From assembly GCF_016834655.1 (NCBI RefSeq), contig NZ_JAENHP010000008.1, positions 62,001 through 126,000 on the forward strand: 64,000 nucleotides of DNA, given 5' to 3'. The position numbers and the translations under genes were made by a program. Of this stretch, positions 56,515 to 64,000 are shown in pieces. Position 1 is the stretch's first letter; each line of letters starts with the position of its first letter. A model generated the notes under the pieces. That model did not search any database. It was not told the DNA's origin and was given only the letters and a program-made list of their open reading frames with translations. This DNA is from Paractinoplanes ovalisporus (lineage in GTDB: Bacteria > Actinomycetota > Actinomycetes > Mycobacteriales > Micromonosporaceae).

Positions 56515-56792
56515 TTGCGGCGGCGGGTCAGGTGCACGACCACCTCGTCGCCGTCGGTCTTGCCGATCGCCTTACGGACCGTGCCGTTGACCGGCAGCTT
56601 GTGGGTGCCGTCGCCGAGGGCCATGAAGGCACCCTCGAACGGCACGCCGTCGACCGTGCCGGCCACCTTCACCAGCCCCCGGGTGCCGAAGATCTCGGCC
56701 GAGCCCGGCAGCTTCACGCAGGTCCAGGTGTCCCCCTCATTGACCTTGCCAAGCGTCGCGGTAAAGGTGATGTCGAGCGGTCCGGCGGCCAT
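56511..56792 (-). CDS. DUF1905 family protein
   Basis: 93 residues from the ATG at 56792 with GGAAGG about 9 nt upstream. The sequence ITFTATLGKVNEGDTWTCVKLPGSAEIFGTRGLVKVAGTVDGVPFEGAFMALGDGTHKLPVNGTVRKAIGKTDGDEVVVHL is the whole DUF1905 beta-barrel domain, with the conserved GTRG-x-V-x-V-x-G-x-ID/VDG, PFE and H-x-L-P-V steps. In other bacteria it is often followed by a C-terminal YdeI-type region (OmdA), which is absent here. Function unknown; some members have been linked to osmotic or antibiotic tolerance. Confidence 0.87.
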   Translation of the reverse strand: MAAGPLDITFTATLGKVNEGDTWTCVKLPGSAEIFGTRGLVKVAGTVDGVPFEGAFMALGDGTHKLPVNGTVRKAIGKTDGDEVVVHLTRRRN

Positions 56793-56880
56793 CGCGAGTC
56801 CTTCCTTTCGTGCCTTCCGTGCTGAACTCACATCAACGTACGGCCGGAGGTCAGCCATCACCGCATCACGCGCCCGAGCT

Positions 56881-57375
56881 TTGCTCCTCACCGGCGTCGC
56901 GGGCGTCGGAAAGAGCACCGTGGCCGACGCGGCCGGAAGCATCCTGACTACCGCGGGCTTCGCCACCGCCGTCGTCGACACCGACGCGCTGGCCCAGTTC
57001 GGGCCGCCGCCGGCCCCCTACGACGAGATCAAGTGCGCCAACCTCGCGGCGCTGTGGGCCACTTTCCAGGCCGCCGGGGCGCGGTTCATCGTGGTCGCCG
57101 CGGTCGTCGACAGCCTCGCCCGGCGGGAGCGGTATGCGGAGAGTCTGGCCGGCTGCGAGGTCGTGCTGGTGCGGCTGACCGCGGCCGACGAGGTCGTACG
57201 CGATCGCCTGCGGCGGCGGGACACCGGGGCCAGGCTCGAGCGGCACCTCAGCGCACTCGACTCGCGTCGCCGACTGTCGCCGGAGGACTTCGCCGTCGCC
57301 AACGACCGCGCCCCGGAGGAGGTCGCCGTGGAGATCCTCACGGGCGCAGGGTGGCCTACGGGGCCTCATCAGTGA
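56881..57375 (+). CDS. P-loop kinase-like protein (adenylylsulfate/gluconate-kinase type)
   Basis: About 165 residues; the start is uncertain. I give a TTG at 56881, placing the P-loop at the very N-terminus (LLTGVAGVGKST); no ATG or GTG lies in frame in the 100 bases before it. After the P-loop come VVDTDALAQFG, the lid-type VVRDRLRRRDTG and SPEDFAVANDRAPEEVAVEILTGAGWP, as in small kinases with a zeta-toxin or gluconate kinase-like core. The base-binding Arg is visible but the phosphoryl-acceptor specificity cannot be told. It is divergent from the DUF1905 gene by 88 bp. Confidence 0.7.
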   Translation: MLLTGVAGVGKSTVADAAGSILTTAGFATAVVDTDALAQFGPPPAPYDEIKCANLAALWATFQAAGARFIVVAAVVDSLARRERYAESLAGCEVVLVRLTAADEVVRDRLRRRDTGARLERHLSALDSRRRLSPEDFAVANDRAPEEVAVEILTGAGWPTGPHQ

Positions 57376-57415
57376 CGGGTTCCGCCTTCCTGCCCGCTTG
57401 CGCAGCGGCGGGTGG

Positions 57416-58584
57416 TCAGCGCCGTGGCTGCATCGTCGTCGTGCAGCCCTTCACCGGTCGGTCAGGGCGGTTCGGGAACTGGATCGCGGAGCCGTAGTCG
57501 AACCGGCTACCGGTCCACATCGCCAGGACCTTGACTCCGATAGTCGGCGAACTGCTCGGATCGGTCGCCGCGTACTCCCGCGAGAGCATCGTGACCACCT
57601 TGCCGTCGAACTGCAGGCAGCCGCCGGTGAAGTTCGGCCCGGGTATGTTGGTCGGGCGTTGGCCGAGCAGCCGCGGCCTGGCCGGATCGGACGCGCCGTC
57701 GAAAATCAGAAGGTAGTCGGTTGAACGGCCGGCGCCGACAACACAGTTGAGCACGACGAACGAGTCCGGGACCTCGTCGCCGGTGATGTCGTGGTAGACC
57801 GTCTTGAAGAACTGCTCGGCGCCGATCTGTCCGCGCCGTCGGGCAGGTCGACAACCAGCGGGTAGGGGTAGCGGTCGTTGACCCTGGCCGGCCACATACC
57901 GTGCTCGTCGCGGGCCGAGACGCAACCGGTCATGCCGGTGCTGTTCTTGACCGTCCACTCCTTGGCCTTCGACACGCAACGTGCCGTGTCGGTGGTCCCG
58001 CCGGTCAGGCCCACCGCGCCCGCGGCGATGCCCTTGACAACGTCGCCGCTGCGGTCGACGAGCCAGCCGCCCCCGTCCTTGACCTTGTCCCAGGACCATG
58101 CCGCGGCGTCGCCGGCCGCGGCCAAGGGATTGAAGAAGGCGACGTGCCCTTTCGAGAAATGCGGCCATGACCCGCTGACCGTGTGCTTGGCCGGGTCGAC
58201 GATGGCCGGCACCAGCACCCAACTGCCGTTCTCCTCGATGAACATGGCCACCCGGCTCGGGTCGACCGTGACGCCGGACGGTGGCCGATAGGACACGGTG
58301 ACCGTGCCACCACGCGCGGGGTGGTCCAAGGCGACATCGAAGGGACGGTTCAGCGGCACGAACCCGGGCACCGGGGCCGGGCCCTCCTCATCCTGAGCGA
58401 TGGTGACCTTCGTATTTTCGGACAGCTGCCCGGAAGTGAAGGTGACGCGCACCTTCCCGTCGCCGGAAGAGACGCTGCCACCGGACCTGCTGACTTCGTG
58501 CCCGTCGTCGTAGAACCAGCTGCACGAGGTCACGGACGCCAAGGTGGTCAGGGCCAGGACTGCGGCACAGAAACGACGCGGCAC
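57416..58584 (-). pseudogene. Lipoprotein gene broken by a single-base frameshift
   Basis: The N-terminal part (58584 to about 57842) reads MPRRFCAAVLALTTLASVTSC, a lipoprotein signal with lipobox SVTSC, then a beta-rich domain (VRVTFTSGQLSENTKVTI, GTVTVSYRPPSG, FIEENGSWVLVPAI) with a helix-linked section and ends DLPDGAD. The C-terminal part continues in the next frame from QIGAEQFFKTVYHDITGDEVPDSFVVLNC to the stop at 57416 (IQFPNRPDRP). Restoring one base near 57836, for example CCAG for CAG after GA, joins DLPDGAD and QIGAEQFF into one frame of about 390 residues. Sequencing error is possible. Product: secreted lipoprotein of unknown function. Confidence 0.75.
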
Positions 58585-58790
58585 GACGAAGTCCTCTCAG
58601 GTGGGTCTTGTCGCATTTTCGGGCCGACCGGACTGCCCGAGGCATCCGTTCACCGGCCCGACCGCCTTGGCCGTCGGCCCGATGGTTTCCGGCTGCGTGC
58701 GCCCCCGCCAGCACAGCCGACAGGGTTCGCAGACGTGCACAAACGGCACTCGTTGATGGAGTTTTGAGATTTCGCTCCTACAGTCGATGG

Positions 58791-59615
58791 ATGGAGATGG
58801 AGGTGCTCCGCCCCTCGGGCGCCGCGCGGACGCCGGCCATGGACGAGGAGCCGGGGCCGCCTCCCTGGTGGAAAAGGGCGGATCTGCGGCGGAAGATCCT
58901 CATCGGCGCGGTTGTCGTCTGGGCGGTTGCCATCACCGGTGTCGTGCTGTTCCGCGGGGGTGACGACGCGCCGGCCGCGGCCCTGCCCTCGGCCTCTCCC
59001 TCGGCGTCGGACGGGCCGCTCACCGTGCCGCAGGTGTATGAGGCGCTGCGGCCCTCGGTTGTGCTGATCAAGGCGGGCTCCGACACGGGGACCGGGGTGA
59101 TCGTCAACGCCGACGGCACGATTCTCACCGCCAACCACGTGATCGACGGGGGCGCGAGCATCACCGTCACCTATGCCGACGGGACCGAATCGCCGGCCGA
59201 GGTTGCCGACGCCAGCGCCGCTCAGGACATCGCCACCCTCACGCCGGAGAAGCTGCCCGAGACGCTCGTGCCGGCCGTGCTCGGGGGCGGGGCGGGGATC
59301 GGCGACGACGTGGTGGCCATCGGCAACCCGCTCGGCCTCACCGGGACCACGACCAGCGGTGTTGTCTCGGGGCTGGAACGCACGCTCGACCGTGAGAAGG
59401 GCGGGCCGATCGCGGGGCTCATCCAGTTCGACGCGGCGGTCAACCCGGGCAGTTCGGGCGGGCCGCTCATCAACGACCAGGGCCAGGTGATCGGCATCGT
59501 GATCGCGCTGGCCAACCCGACGGACGCCGGCACCTTCATCGGCATCGGCTTCGCCGTCCCGATCGGCGCCGCCCTCGGCGCCGGCGAGGGTGACGGCCAG
59601 AACCCACCGCTGTAA
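58791..59615 (+). CDS. Membrane-anchored trypsin-like serine protease (S1C/HtrA type without PDZ)
   Basis: 274 residues from the ATG at 58791 (58797 also possible). A cytoplasmic N-terminus with WKRADLRRK precedes one membrane helix (ILIGAVVVWAVAITGVVLF, about 41-60). The protease domain holds the full triad: His116 in TANHVIDGG, Asp146 in AAQDIATL and Ser222 in NPGSSGGPL. No PDZ domain follows, unlike DegP/HtrA. It is outward-facing. The stop lies 22 bp before the MoxR ATG, so it may belong to the MoxR-VWA operon as an envelope quality-control protease. Confidence 0.9.
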   Translation: MEMEVLRPSGAARTPAMDEEPGPPPWWKRADLRRKILIGAVVVWAVAITGVVLFRGGDDAPAAALPSASPSASDGPLTVPQVYEALRPSVVLIKAGSDTGTGVIVNADGTILTANHVIDGGASITVTYADGTESPAEVADASAAQDIATLTPEKLPETLVPAVLGGGAGIGDDVVAIGNPLGLTGTTTSGVVSGLERTLDREKGGPIAGLIQFDAAVNPGSSGGPLINDQGQVIGIVIALANPTDAGTFIGIGFAVPIGAALGAGEGDGQNPPL

Positions 59616-59637
59616 AGACAGAAAAGGGACGGGACGC

Positions 59638-60639
59638 ATGAACGCGTACAACTGGAGCGACGCCCCGCCCGCCTCGGCCGGGCCGATCGAGAAGGTGCTC
59701 TACGAGGTCAAGAAGACCATCGTGGGCCAGGACATGCTGCTGGAGCGGCTGCTGGTGGCGTTGCTGGCGCGCGGGCACATCCTCGTCGAGGGCGTGCCGG
59801 GCCTGGCCAAGACCCTGGCCGTCAAGTCCCTCGCGGAGGCGATCGGCGGCGACTTCCACCGGGTGCAGTTCACGCCCGACCTGGTACCGGCCGACATCGT
59901 CGGCACCCGCGTCTATCACCAGCCCACCGGCGAGTTCCAGGTGCAGCTGGGGCCGGTCTTCACGAACCTGCTGCTGGCCGACGAGATCAACCGGGCCCCG
60001 GCCAAGGTGCAGTCGGCGCTGCTCGAGGTGATGCAGGAACGGCAGGTCACGATCGGCCGTGAGACCCACAAGGTGCCCAACCCGTTCCTGGTCATGGCCA
60101 CCCAGAACCCGATCGAGACCGAGGGCACCTACCCATTGCCCGAGGCCCAGACCGACCGCTTCATGATGAAGGTGATCGTCGGATACCCCAGCACCACGGA
60201 AGAATTCGTCGTCGTCGAGCGGGCGCTCGGCGCGGCCGCGGTCATCCAGCGCATCATCGACCCCGACAAGCTGGTCGGGCTGCAGCAACAGGCCGACCAG
60301 GTGTACGTCGACCCGTCGCTGATCGAGTTCGCGGTGCAGCTCGCCCACGCCACCCGGGAACCGTCGCGCATCGGCCTGACCGACCTGGCCCGCTACGTGA
60401 CGTTCGGGGCCAGTCCCCGGTCGTCGATCAGCCTGGTGCTCGCGGCCCGGGCGCTCGCGTTCATCCGGGGACGGGAATACGTCGTACCGGAAGATCTGAC
60501 CGATTTGGCCCTGGACGTGATGCGGCATCGGCTGGTGCTGTCGTACGAGGCGCTGTCGGACGACGTGACGGCCGATGTGATCCTGCAGAAGGTGCTGGCC
60601 AACGTGGCCGTCCCGGAGCCCGCGGGCCGAGGCCGCTGA
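59638..60639 (+). CDS. MoxR-family AAA ATPase
   Basis: 333 residues from the ATG at 59638. Walker A is GVPGLAKTL, Walker B LLLADEINRAPAKVQSALLEVMQERQVT, sensor-1 MATQNPIETEGTYPLPEAQTDRFMMKV; a C-terminal helical lid (LTDLARYVTFGASPRSSISLVLAARALAFIRGREYVVPEDL) completes the MRP-subfamily fold. MoxR proteins act as chaperones that load metal cofactors or assemble complexes together with VWA proteins encoded next door. Two bases separate it from the DUF58 gene, so all four genes form one operon. Confidence 0.95.
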   Translation: MNAYNWSDAPPASAGPIEKVLYEVKKTIVGQDMLLERLLVALLARGHILVEGVPGLAKTLAVKSLAEAIGGDFHRVQFTPDLVPADIVGTRVYHQPTGEFQVQLGPVFTNLLLADEINRAPAKVQSALLEVMQERQVTIGRETHKVPNPFLVMATQNPIETEGTYPLPEAQTDRFMMKVIVGYPSTTEEFVVVERALGAAAVIQRIIDPDKLVGLQQQADQVYVDPSLIEFAVQLAHATREPSRIGLTDLARYVTFGASPRSSISLVLAARALAFIRGREYVVPEDLTDLALDVMRHRLVLSYEALSDDVTADVILQKVLANVAVPEPAGRGR

Positions 60640-60641
60640 TC

Positions 60642-61526
60642 ATGACGTCGGCACCGGACCGGCTGCTCAGGCGCCTGGAGTGGCGGCTGGGACGCCGCCT
60701 GGACGGGCGGCTGCAGGGCAACTACCGAACGGTGTGGCACGGGGCCGGCATCGACTTCACCGACCTGCGGGTGTATTCGGCCGAGGACGACGTACGGCAC
60801 ATCGACTGGAATGTCACCGCGCGGCTTGACGAGCCGTACGTGCGGCAGTACACCGAGGACCGGGAACTGACCGCGTGGCTGGTCATCGACCGGTCAGCCT
60901 CCATGCGATTCGGCCAAGGCGCCGGGAAGGAATCCACCGCCACCGAGCTCGCGGTCAGCATCGCGCGACTGATCTCGCGGGGCGGCAACCGGGTCGGCGC
61001 GATCCTCTTCGACAACCTGAGCCACCAGGTGATCCCGCCGCGCGGCGGGCGTGACCAGGTTCTGCGGATCACCCGCGAGCTGCTGCGGCCCGCCCCCAAG
61101 GGCAAGCCCGGTAAGACGACCGATCTGGCCGCGATGCTGCGGCTGGCCGCGGCCACCACGGCCAAGCGCCGCAGCCTCGTCTTCGTGATGAGCGACTTCA
61201 TCGGCGACCCGGAGTGGGACCGGCCGCTGGCCCGGCTCACCCACCGGCACGAGGTCGTGGTGATCCGGGTGGTCGACCCGGCCGAGGTGGAGTTGCCCGA
61301 CCTCGGCGTGATCCTGGTTGAGGACGCCGAAACCGGCGAGCAGCTGCTGGTCGACACGAGTGATCCGCTGCTGCGCGACCGGCTGGCCGAACAGGCCGGG
61401 GCCCGCGAGGACGAACTGGCCGCGGGCATGCGCCGGGCCGGGGTCAGCGCCCAGCGCATCACCACCGACCAGGACATGTTGTCGGTGCTGGTCGACTTGG
61501 TCAGCCGATCGGGCCGGGGGCGATAG
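60642..61526 (+). CDS. DUF58 (VWA-like) protein of the MoxR operon
   Basis: 294 residues. The DUF58 signature is RTVWHGAGIDFTDLRVYSAEDDVRHIDWNVTARLDEPYVRQYTEDREL, followed by a MIDAS-type site DRSASMRFGQG. Later strands (LVFVMSDFIGDPEW, LARLTHRHEVVVIRVVDPAE) complete the VWA-like fold. No membrane helices are present. It sits between moxR and two membrane-anchored VWA genes, the standard order in actinobacteria and bacteroidetes. It probably acts as the soluble partner of the MoxR ATPase. Confidence 0.93.
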   Translation: MTSAPDRLLRRLEWRLGRRLDGRLQGNYRTVWHGAGIDFTDLRVYSAEDDVRHIDWNVTARLDEPYVRQYTEDRELTAWLVIDRSASMRFGQGAGKESTATELAVSIARLISRGGNRVGAILFDNLSHQVIPPRGGRDQVLRITRELLRPAPKGKPGKTTDLAAMLRLAAATTAKRRSLVFVMSDFIGDPEWDRPLARLTHRHEVVVIRVVDPAEVELPDLGVILVEDAETGEQLLVDTSDPLLRDRLAEQAGAREDELAAGMRRAGVSAQRITTDQDMLSVLVDLVSRSGRGR

Positions 61527-62483
61527 GTGAGCTTCCTCTATCCGGCCCTGCTCGCGGTCGCCGCGCTCGTCACGGTCGCGGCCGTGGCGGCGTACCTCAA
61601 TCTGCAGAAGAGACGCACGGTGGCGCTGCGTCAGGCCGGGTTCGCGCCACCCTCGAGGATCAGACGCCATCTCCCGTACGGGCTGATCCTGCTCGCCCTT
61701 CCGATCCTGCTCGTCGGTCTGGCCCGGCCGCAGGCGGAGGTCAGCATGCCCCGCGTGTCCGGGACCGTGCTGCTCGCCTTCGACGTGTCGAACAGCATGC
61801 GGGCCACCGACGTCGCCCCGAGCCGGCTCGCCGCCGCGCAGGAGGCCGCGAAACAGTTCGTCGAGGAGCAACCGGACACGGTGGACGTCGGGGTGCTCGT
61901 CTTCGGCGACCAGGCGCTGCTCACCCAGGCCCCGACCGCCGAGCACGACGCCGCACTGGCCGCGATCGGGCGGCTGTCGGCCAGCGGCGGCACCTCGCTC
62001 GGGCAGGCCATCCTGGTCGGGCTGGGCACCATCACCGGCCGGCCGGTGGCGCTGCCCGAGGAGGGTGCACCGGCCCCCGACCTGGGCTACTGGCCGTCGG
62101 CGACGATCGTGGTTTTCTCGGACGGGCAGGAGACCGGCGGGCCCGACGTGGAGGCCGCCGCCGAGCTGGCCGCCGCCGCGGGCGTCCGCATCCAGGCGGT
62201 CGGGGTCGGCACCGAACGCGGGGCCACCGTCGAGGTGGACGGCTTCCAGCTCGGCACGGCCCTCGACGCGTCGCTTCTCACGGCAGTCGCGAAGACCACC
62301 GGCGGCTCCTACCTGCCGGCCGGGGACCCGGACACGCTGAACAACAGCACGAAGGCGATCGACCTGCGGCTGACCGCCAAGAAGGAGCCGCTGGAGCTGA
62401 CCGCGCCGTTCGCCGGTGCCGCCCTGCTGCTGCTCATGCTGGGGGCCGTGCTCGGCACCCGCTGGCACGGAAGGATCGTCTGA
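61527..62483 (+). CDS. Membrane-anchored von Willebrand factor A protein, copy 1
   Basis: 318 residues from a GTG directly after the DUF58 stop. It begins with a membrane helix (FLYPALLAVAALVTVAAVAAYL) and a second (LPYGLILLALPILLVGLARPQ), then the VWA domain with MIDAS DVSNSM (in LAFDVSNSMRATD), the Thr in GGTSLG and the Asp in VVFSDGQE. A C-terminal helix (FAGAALLLLMLGAVLG) returns through the membrane. Its layout is that of BatA/BatB proteins. The stop overlaps the next ATG (TGATG). Confidence 0.93.
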   Translation: MSFLYPALLAVAALVTVAAVAAYLNLQKRRTVALRQAGFAPPSRIRRHLPYGLILLALPILLVGLARPQAEVSMPRVSGTVLLAFDVSNSMRATDVAPSRLAAAQEAAKQFVEEQPDTVDVGVLVFGDQALLTQAPTAEHDAALAAIGRLSASGGTSLGQAILVGLGTITGRPVALPEEGAPAPDLGYWPSATIVVFSDGQETGGPDVEAAAELAAAAGVRIQAVGVGTERGATVEVDGFQLGTALDASLLTAVAKTTGGSYLPAGDPDTLNNSTKAIDLRLTAKKEPLELTAPFAGAALLLLMLGAVLGTRWHGRIV

Positions 62484-63568
62484 TGTCGTTCAGCTGGCCG
62501 TGGGCCCTGACCGCGCTGCTCGCGGTGCCGCTGCTGCTGGCGATCCGCTGGTGGCTCAACCGGCGGCGCAAGCGGTCGGCGATCACGGTGTCGAGCGTGG
62601 CGCTGATCCGGGCCGCGCTGCCCGGGCGCAGCTCGTGGCGCCGGCGCATCCCGGTCTTCCTGTTCCTGGCCGGGCTGCTGTCGCTCGGGTTCGCCCTGGC
62701 CCGGCCGGAGGCGTCGGTGTCGGTGCCCTCGAACAGCACGTCGGTGCTGCTGGCGATCGACGTGTCGGGCTCGATGTGCTCGACCGACGTGCAGCCCAAC
62801 CGGTTCACGGTGGCGACCGACGCCGCCCGCAAGTTCATCCGCGAGCAGCAGGACGGCACCCGGATCGGGCTGGTCGCGTTCTCGGGCATCGCGGGTCTGC
62901 TGGTCGCGCCCACCACCGACAAGAACGCGCTGCTCGACGCGATCGACACCCTCCGGACGGCCCGGGGCACGGCCATCGGGCAGGCCATCCTCACGTCGAT
63001 CGACGCGATCGCGGAGAGCAACCCGCGGGTCGCCAAGACGGGTGTCGAGCTGACCTCGCCCGGGCAGCTGGGCGACTACGAGCCCGACACGATCGTCGTG
63101 CTGACCGACGGCTCCAACACCACCGGCGTCGACCCGGTGACCGCGGCCGAGCAGGCGGCGGCCCGGCGGTTGCGGGTCTACACGATCGGTTTCGGCACGA
63201 CCGAGCCGGCGCCGATGGTGTGCACGGCCGACCAGATCGGCGGCGACTCCCCGTTCGGCGGCGGCCGCGGCTGGGGCGGCGGGCGCGGCGGCGGGCGCAA
63301 CCAGGAGATCGACGAGCAGGCCCTGACCCAGGTGGCCGACACGACGGGCGGGCGCTACTTCCGGGCCGAGGACGCCGACCAGCTGGTGGACGTGCTGACC
63401 GACCTGCCCCGCGAGTTCAACCTGCGCAAGCAGGACGTCGAGATCACGTTCTGGTTCGTGCTGGCCGCGTCGCTGCTGGTCGTCACGGCGGTCGGCCTCA
63501 GCCTCTGGTGGAACCGAGCACCCGTGCGAAAGCCACCACCCGCTCCGGCACGAGCGACAGGAACTTGA
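62483..63568 (+). CDS. Membrane-anchored von Willebrand factor A protein, copy 2
   Basis: 361 residues. N-terminal helices WPWALTALLAVPLLLAIRWWL and RIPVFLFLAGLLSLGFALARPE enclose the same BatA-type layout as the previous gene. MIDAS: AIDVSGSMCSTD, with Thr in GTAIG and Asp in VVLTDGSN. A Gly/Arg-rich insert (GGGRGWGGGRGGGRN) interrupts the VWA domain near residue 265, and a C-terminal helix (TFWFVLAASLLVVTAVGLSLWW) with a basic Pro-rich tail closes it. The tail codons overlap the convergent ATP-grasp gene by 71 bp. Confidence 0.92.
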   Translation: MSFSWPWALTALLAVPLLLAIRWWLNRRRKRSAITVSSVALIRAALPGRSSWRRRIPVFLFLAGLLSLGFALARPEASVSVPSNSTSVLLAIDVSGSMCSTDVQPNRFTVATDAARKFIREQQDGTRIGLVAFSGIAGLLVAPTTDKNALLDAIDTLRTARGTAIGQAILTSIDAIAESNPRVAKTGVELTSPGQLGDYEPDTIVVLTDGSNTTGVDPVTAAEQAAARRLRVYTIGFGTTEPAPMVCTADQIGGDSPFGGGRGWGGGRGGGRNQEIDEQALTQVADTTGGRYFRAEDADQLVDVLTDLPREFNLRKQDVEITFWFVLAASLLVVTAVGLSLWWNRAPVRKPPPAPARATGT

Positions 63569-64000
63569 CCGGCGCCACCGCCTCGACCTCCAGCAGCCGG
63601 AGGCCGGGCGCGGTGTCCGGGTCGATGAGGAAGTCGAGCCGTACCGAATAGACCGGCGGCCCACCCGGCGGGCGCAGGGACAGGAATTTCCCGTACGCCG
63701 TGAGCGCCACCTCGATCTGCCGCGCGCTCAGCTCGTAAACCCGCGGGTCGGGGTGGAACGCGCGTTCCGCGGTGCCCGGTCGCAGGATCGCCGCTTTCGT
63801 GATCGCGTGCGACACCCGCCCGTCGAGCATGACCACGGCAAGCTCACGATGGGTGTCGATGGCGGCGACATAGGGCTGCACGAGCACGCCGAGCCCAGTG
63901 TCGAGAATGGACCGGGCGTGCGCGACGGCTGCCTCCAGCCGGTCTTCCGGGAACTCGCCGATGCCGAGCCAAGCCTCGAACTCGGCCATCCGCACCCACA
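63498..64000 (-). CDS. ATP-grasp domain protein, C-terminal part (runs off the window)
   Basis: The last 167 or so codons of a gene continuing past the right edge. RSILDTGLGVLVQPYVAAIDTHRELAVVMLDGRVSHAITKAAILRPGTAE is the middle of the ATP-grasp fold (the VQPY strand that contacts the adenine, and the DGR-SHA-K loop). VYSVRLDFLIDPDTAPGLRLLEVEAVAPVKFLSL holds the R-x-D and E-x-E metal ligands. Closely similar sequences occur in RimK-like and cyanophycin-type actinobacterial ligases without known substrate. The gene ends within the tail of the second VWA gene (71-bp convergent overlap). Confidence 0.8.
   Translation of the reverse strand, partial: WVRMAEFEAWLGIGEFPEDRLEAAVAHARSILDTGLGVLVQPYVAAIDTHRELAVVMLDGRVSHAITKAAILRPGTAERAFHPDPRVYELSARQIEVALTAYGKFLSLRPPGGPPVYSVRLDFLIDPDTAPGLRLLEVEAVAPVKFLSLVPERVVAFARVLGSTRG

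Noticed and set aside
59638..63568. MoxR-DUF58-VWA operon as a novel defence system
   Set aside because: The gene order is a widespread, known Bat/MoxR type; nothing here adds a nuclease or effector.

Overview
The window is about 64 kb of very GC-rich DNA with dense, mostly short-spaced genes. Frequent GTG starts, ECF sigma/anti-sigma pairs, lipoprotein L,D-transpeptidases, a TspO protein, an F420/flavin-type luciferase-like oxidoreductase and many CBM13/discoidin-bearing secreted glycosidases point to a filamentous actinobacterium. The codon and motif style (frequent CGTACG, YncE-type propeller next to an ECF sigma factor, MHYT protein) suggests Micromonosporaceae, for example Actinoplanes; this family assignment is inference. 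I see no insertion sequence, prophage or CRISPR array. One tRNA gene (Lys, CTT) is present.

Layout. 1-8 kb: the start of a GH20 hexosaminidase, a GNAT, a 39-bp tandem repeat with a DnaA-box pair, an SGNH hydrolase, a luciferase-like oxidoreductase, a WYL regulator with decayed copies of its own 3' end beside it, a divergent DrrAB-type exporter and CorA. 8-18 kb: a flippase fused to a condensation/acyltransferase-like domain, two paralogous secreted proteins, tRNA-Lys, twin L,D-transpeptidase lipoproteins, a small lipoprotein and an MHYT membrane sensor. 18-22 kb: a KASIII-type ketosynthase, PRC-barrel-like protein, response regulator, DUF2750-like protein and an SDR. 22-30 kb: a translationally coupled three-gene operon (membrane OB-fold protein, flotillin, 1606-residue AAA ATPase). 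29.6-33 kb: a minus-strand operon of an unknown protein, a DUF429 protein, an ADP-ribosylglycohydrolase-like protein, an AraC regulator and an SRPBCC protein. 33-44 kb: polysaccharide degradation (a GH12 cellulase remnant, a BNR-repeat glycosidase with ricin-type CBM, a GH87-like alpha-1,3-glucanase) mixed with a diguanylate cyclase, an unknown zinc-ribbon protein and an MFS exporter.

44-53 kb: a C-rich gene-free island with a second DnaA-box pair, an SGNH lipoprotein, a SigE-family sigma factor coupled to a membrane-anchored protein, a DMT-like permease, and an overlapping propeller - ECF sigma - anti-sigma operon. 53-64 kb: TspO, a two-component system, a methyltransferase, a DUF1905 protein, a P-loop kinase-like protein, a frameshifted lipoprotein, a trypsin-like protease, and a MoxR - DUF58 - VWA - VWA operon, ending in part of an ATP-grasp gene.

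The strongest candidates for undescribed biology are the flotillin/giant-ATPase operon (22292-29690), the flippase-acyltransferase fusion (8263-10878), and the two intergenic islands that each carry a pair of perfect DnaA boxes with the same 17-bp offset. Function calls rest on motif recognition from memory; no database search was possible.
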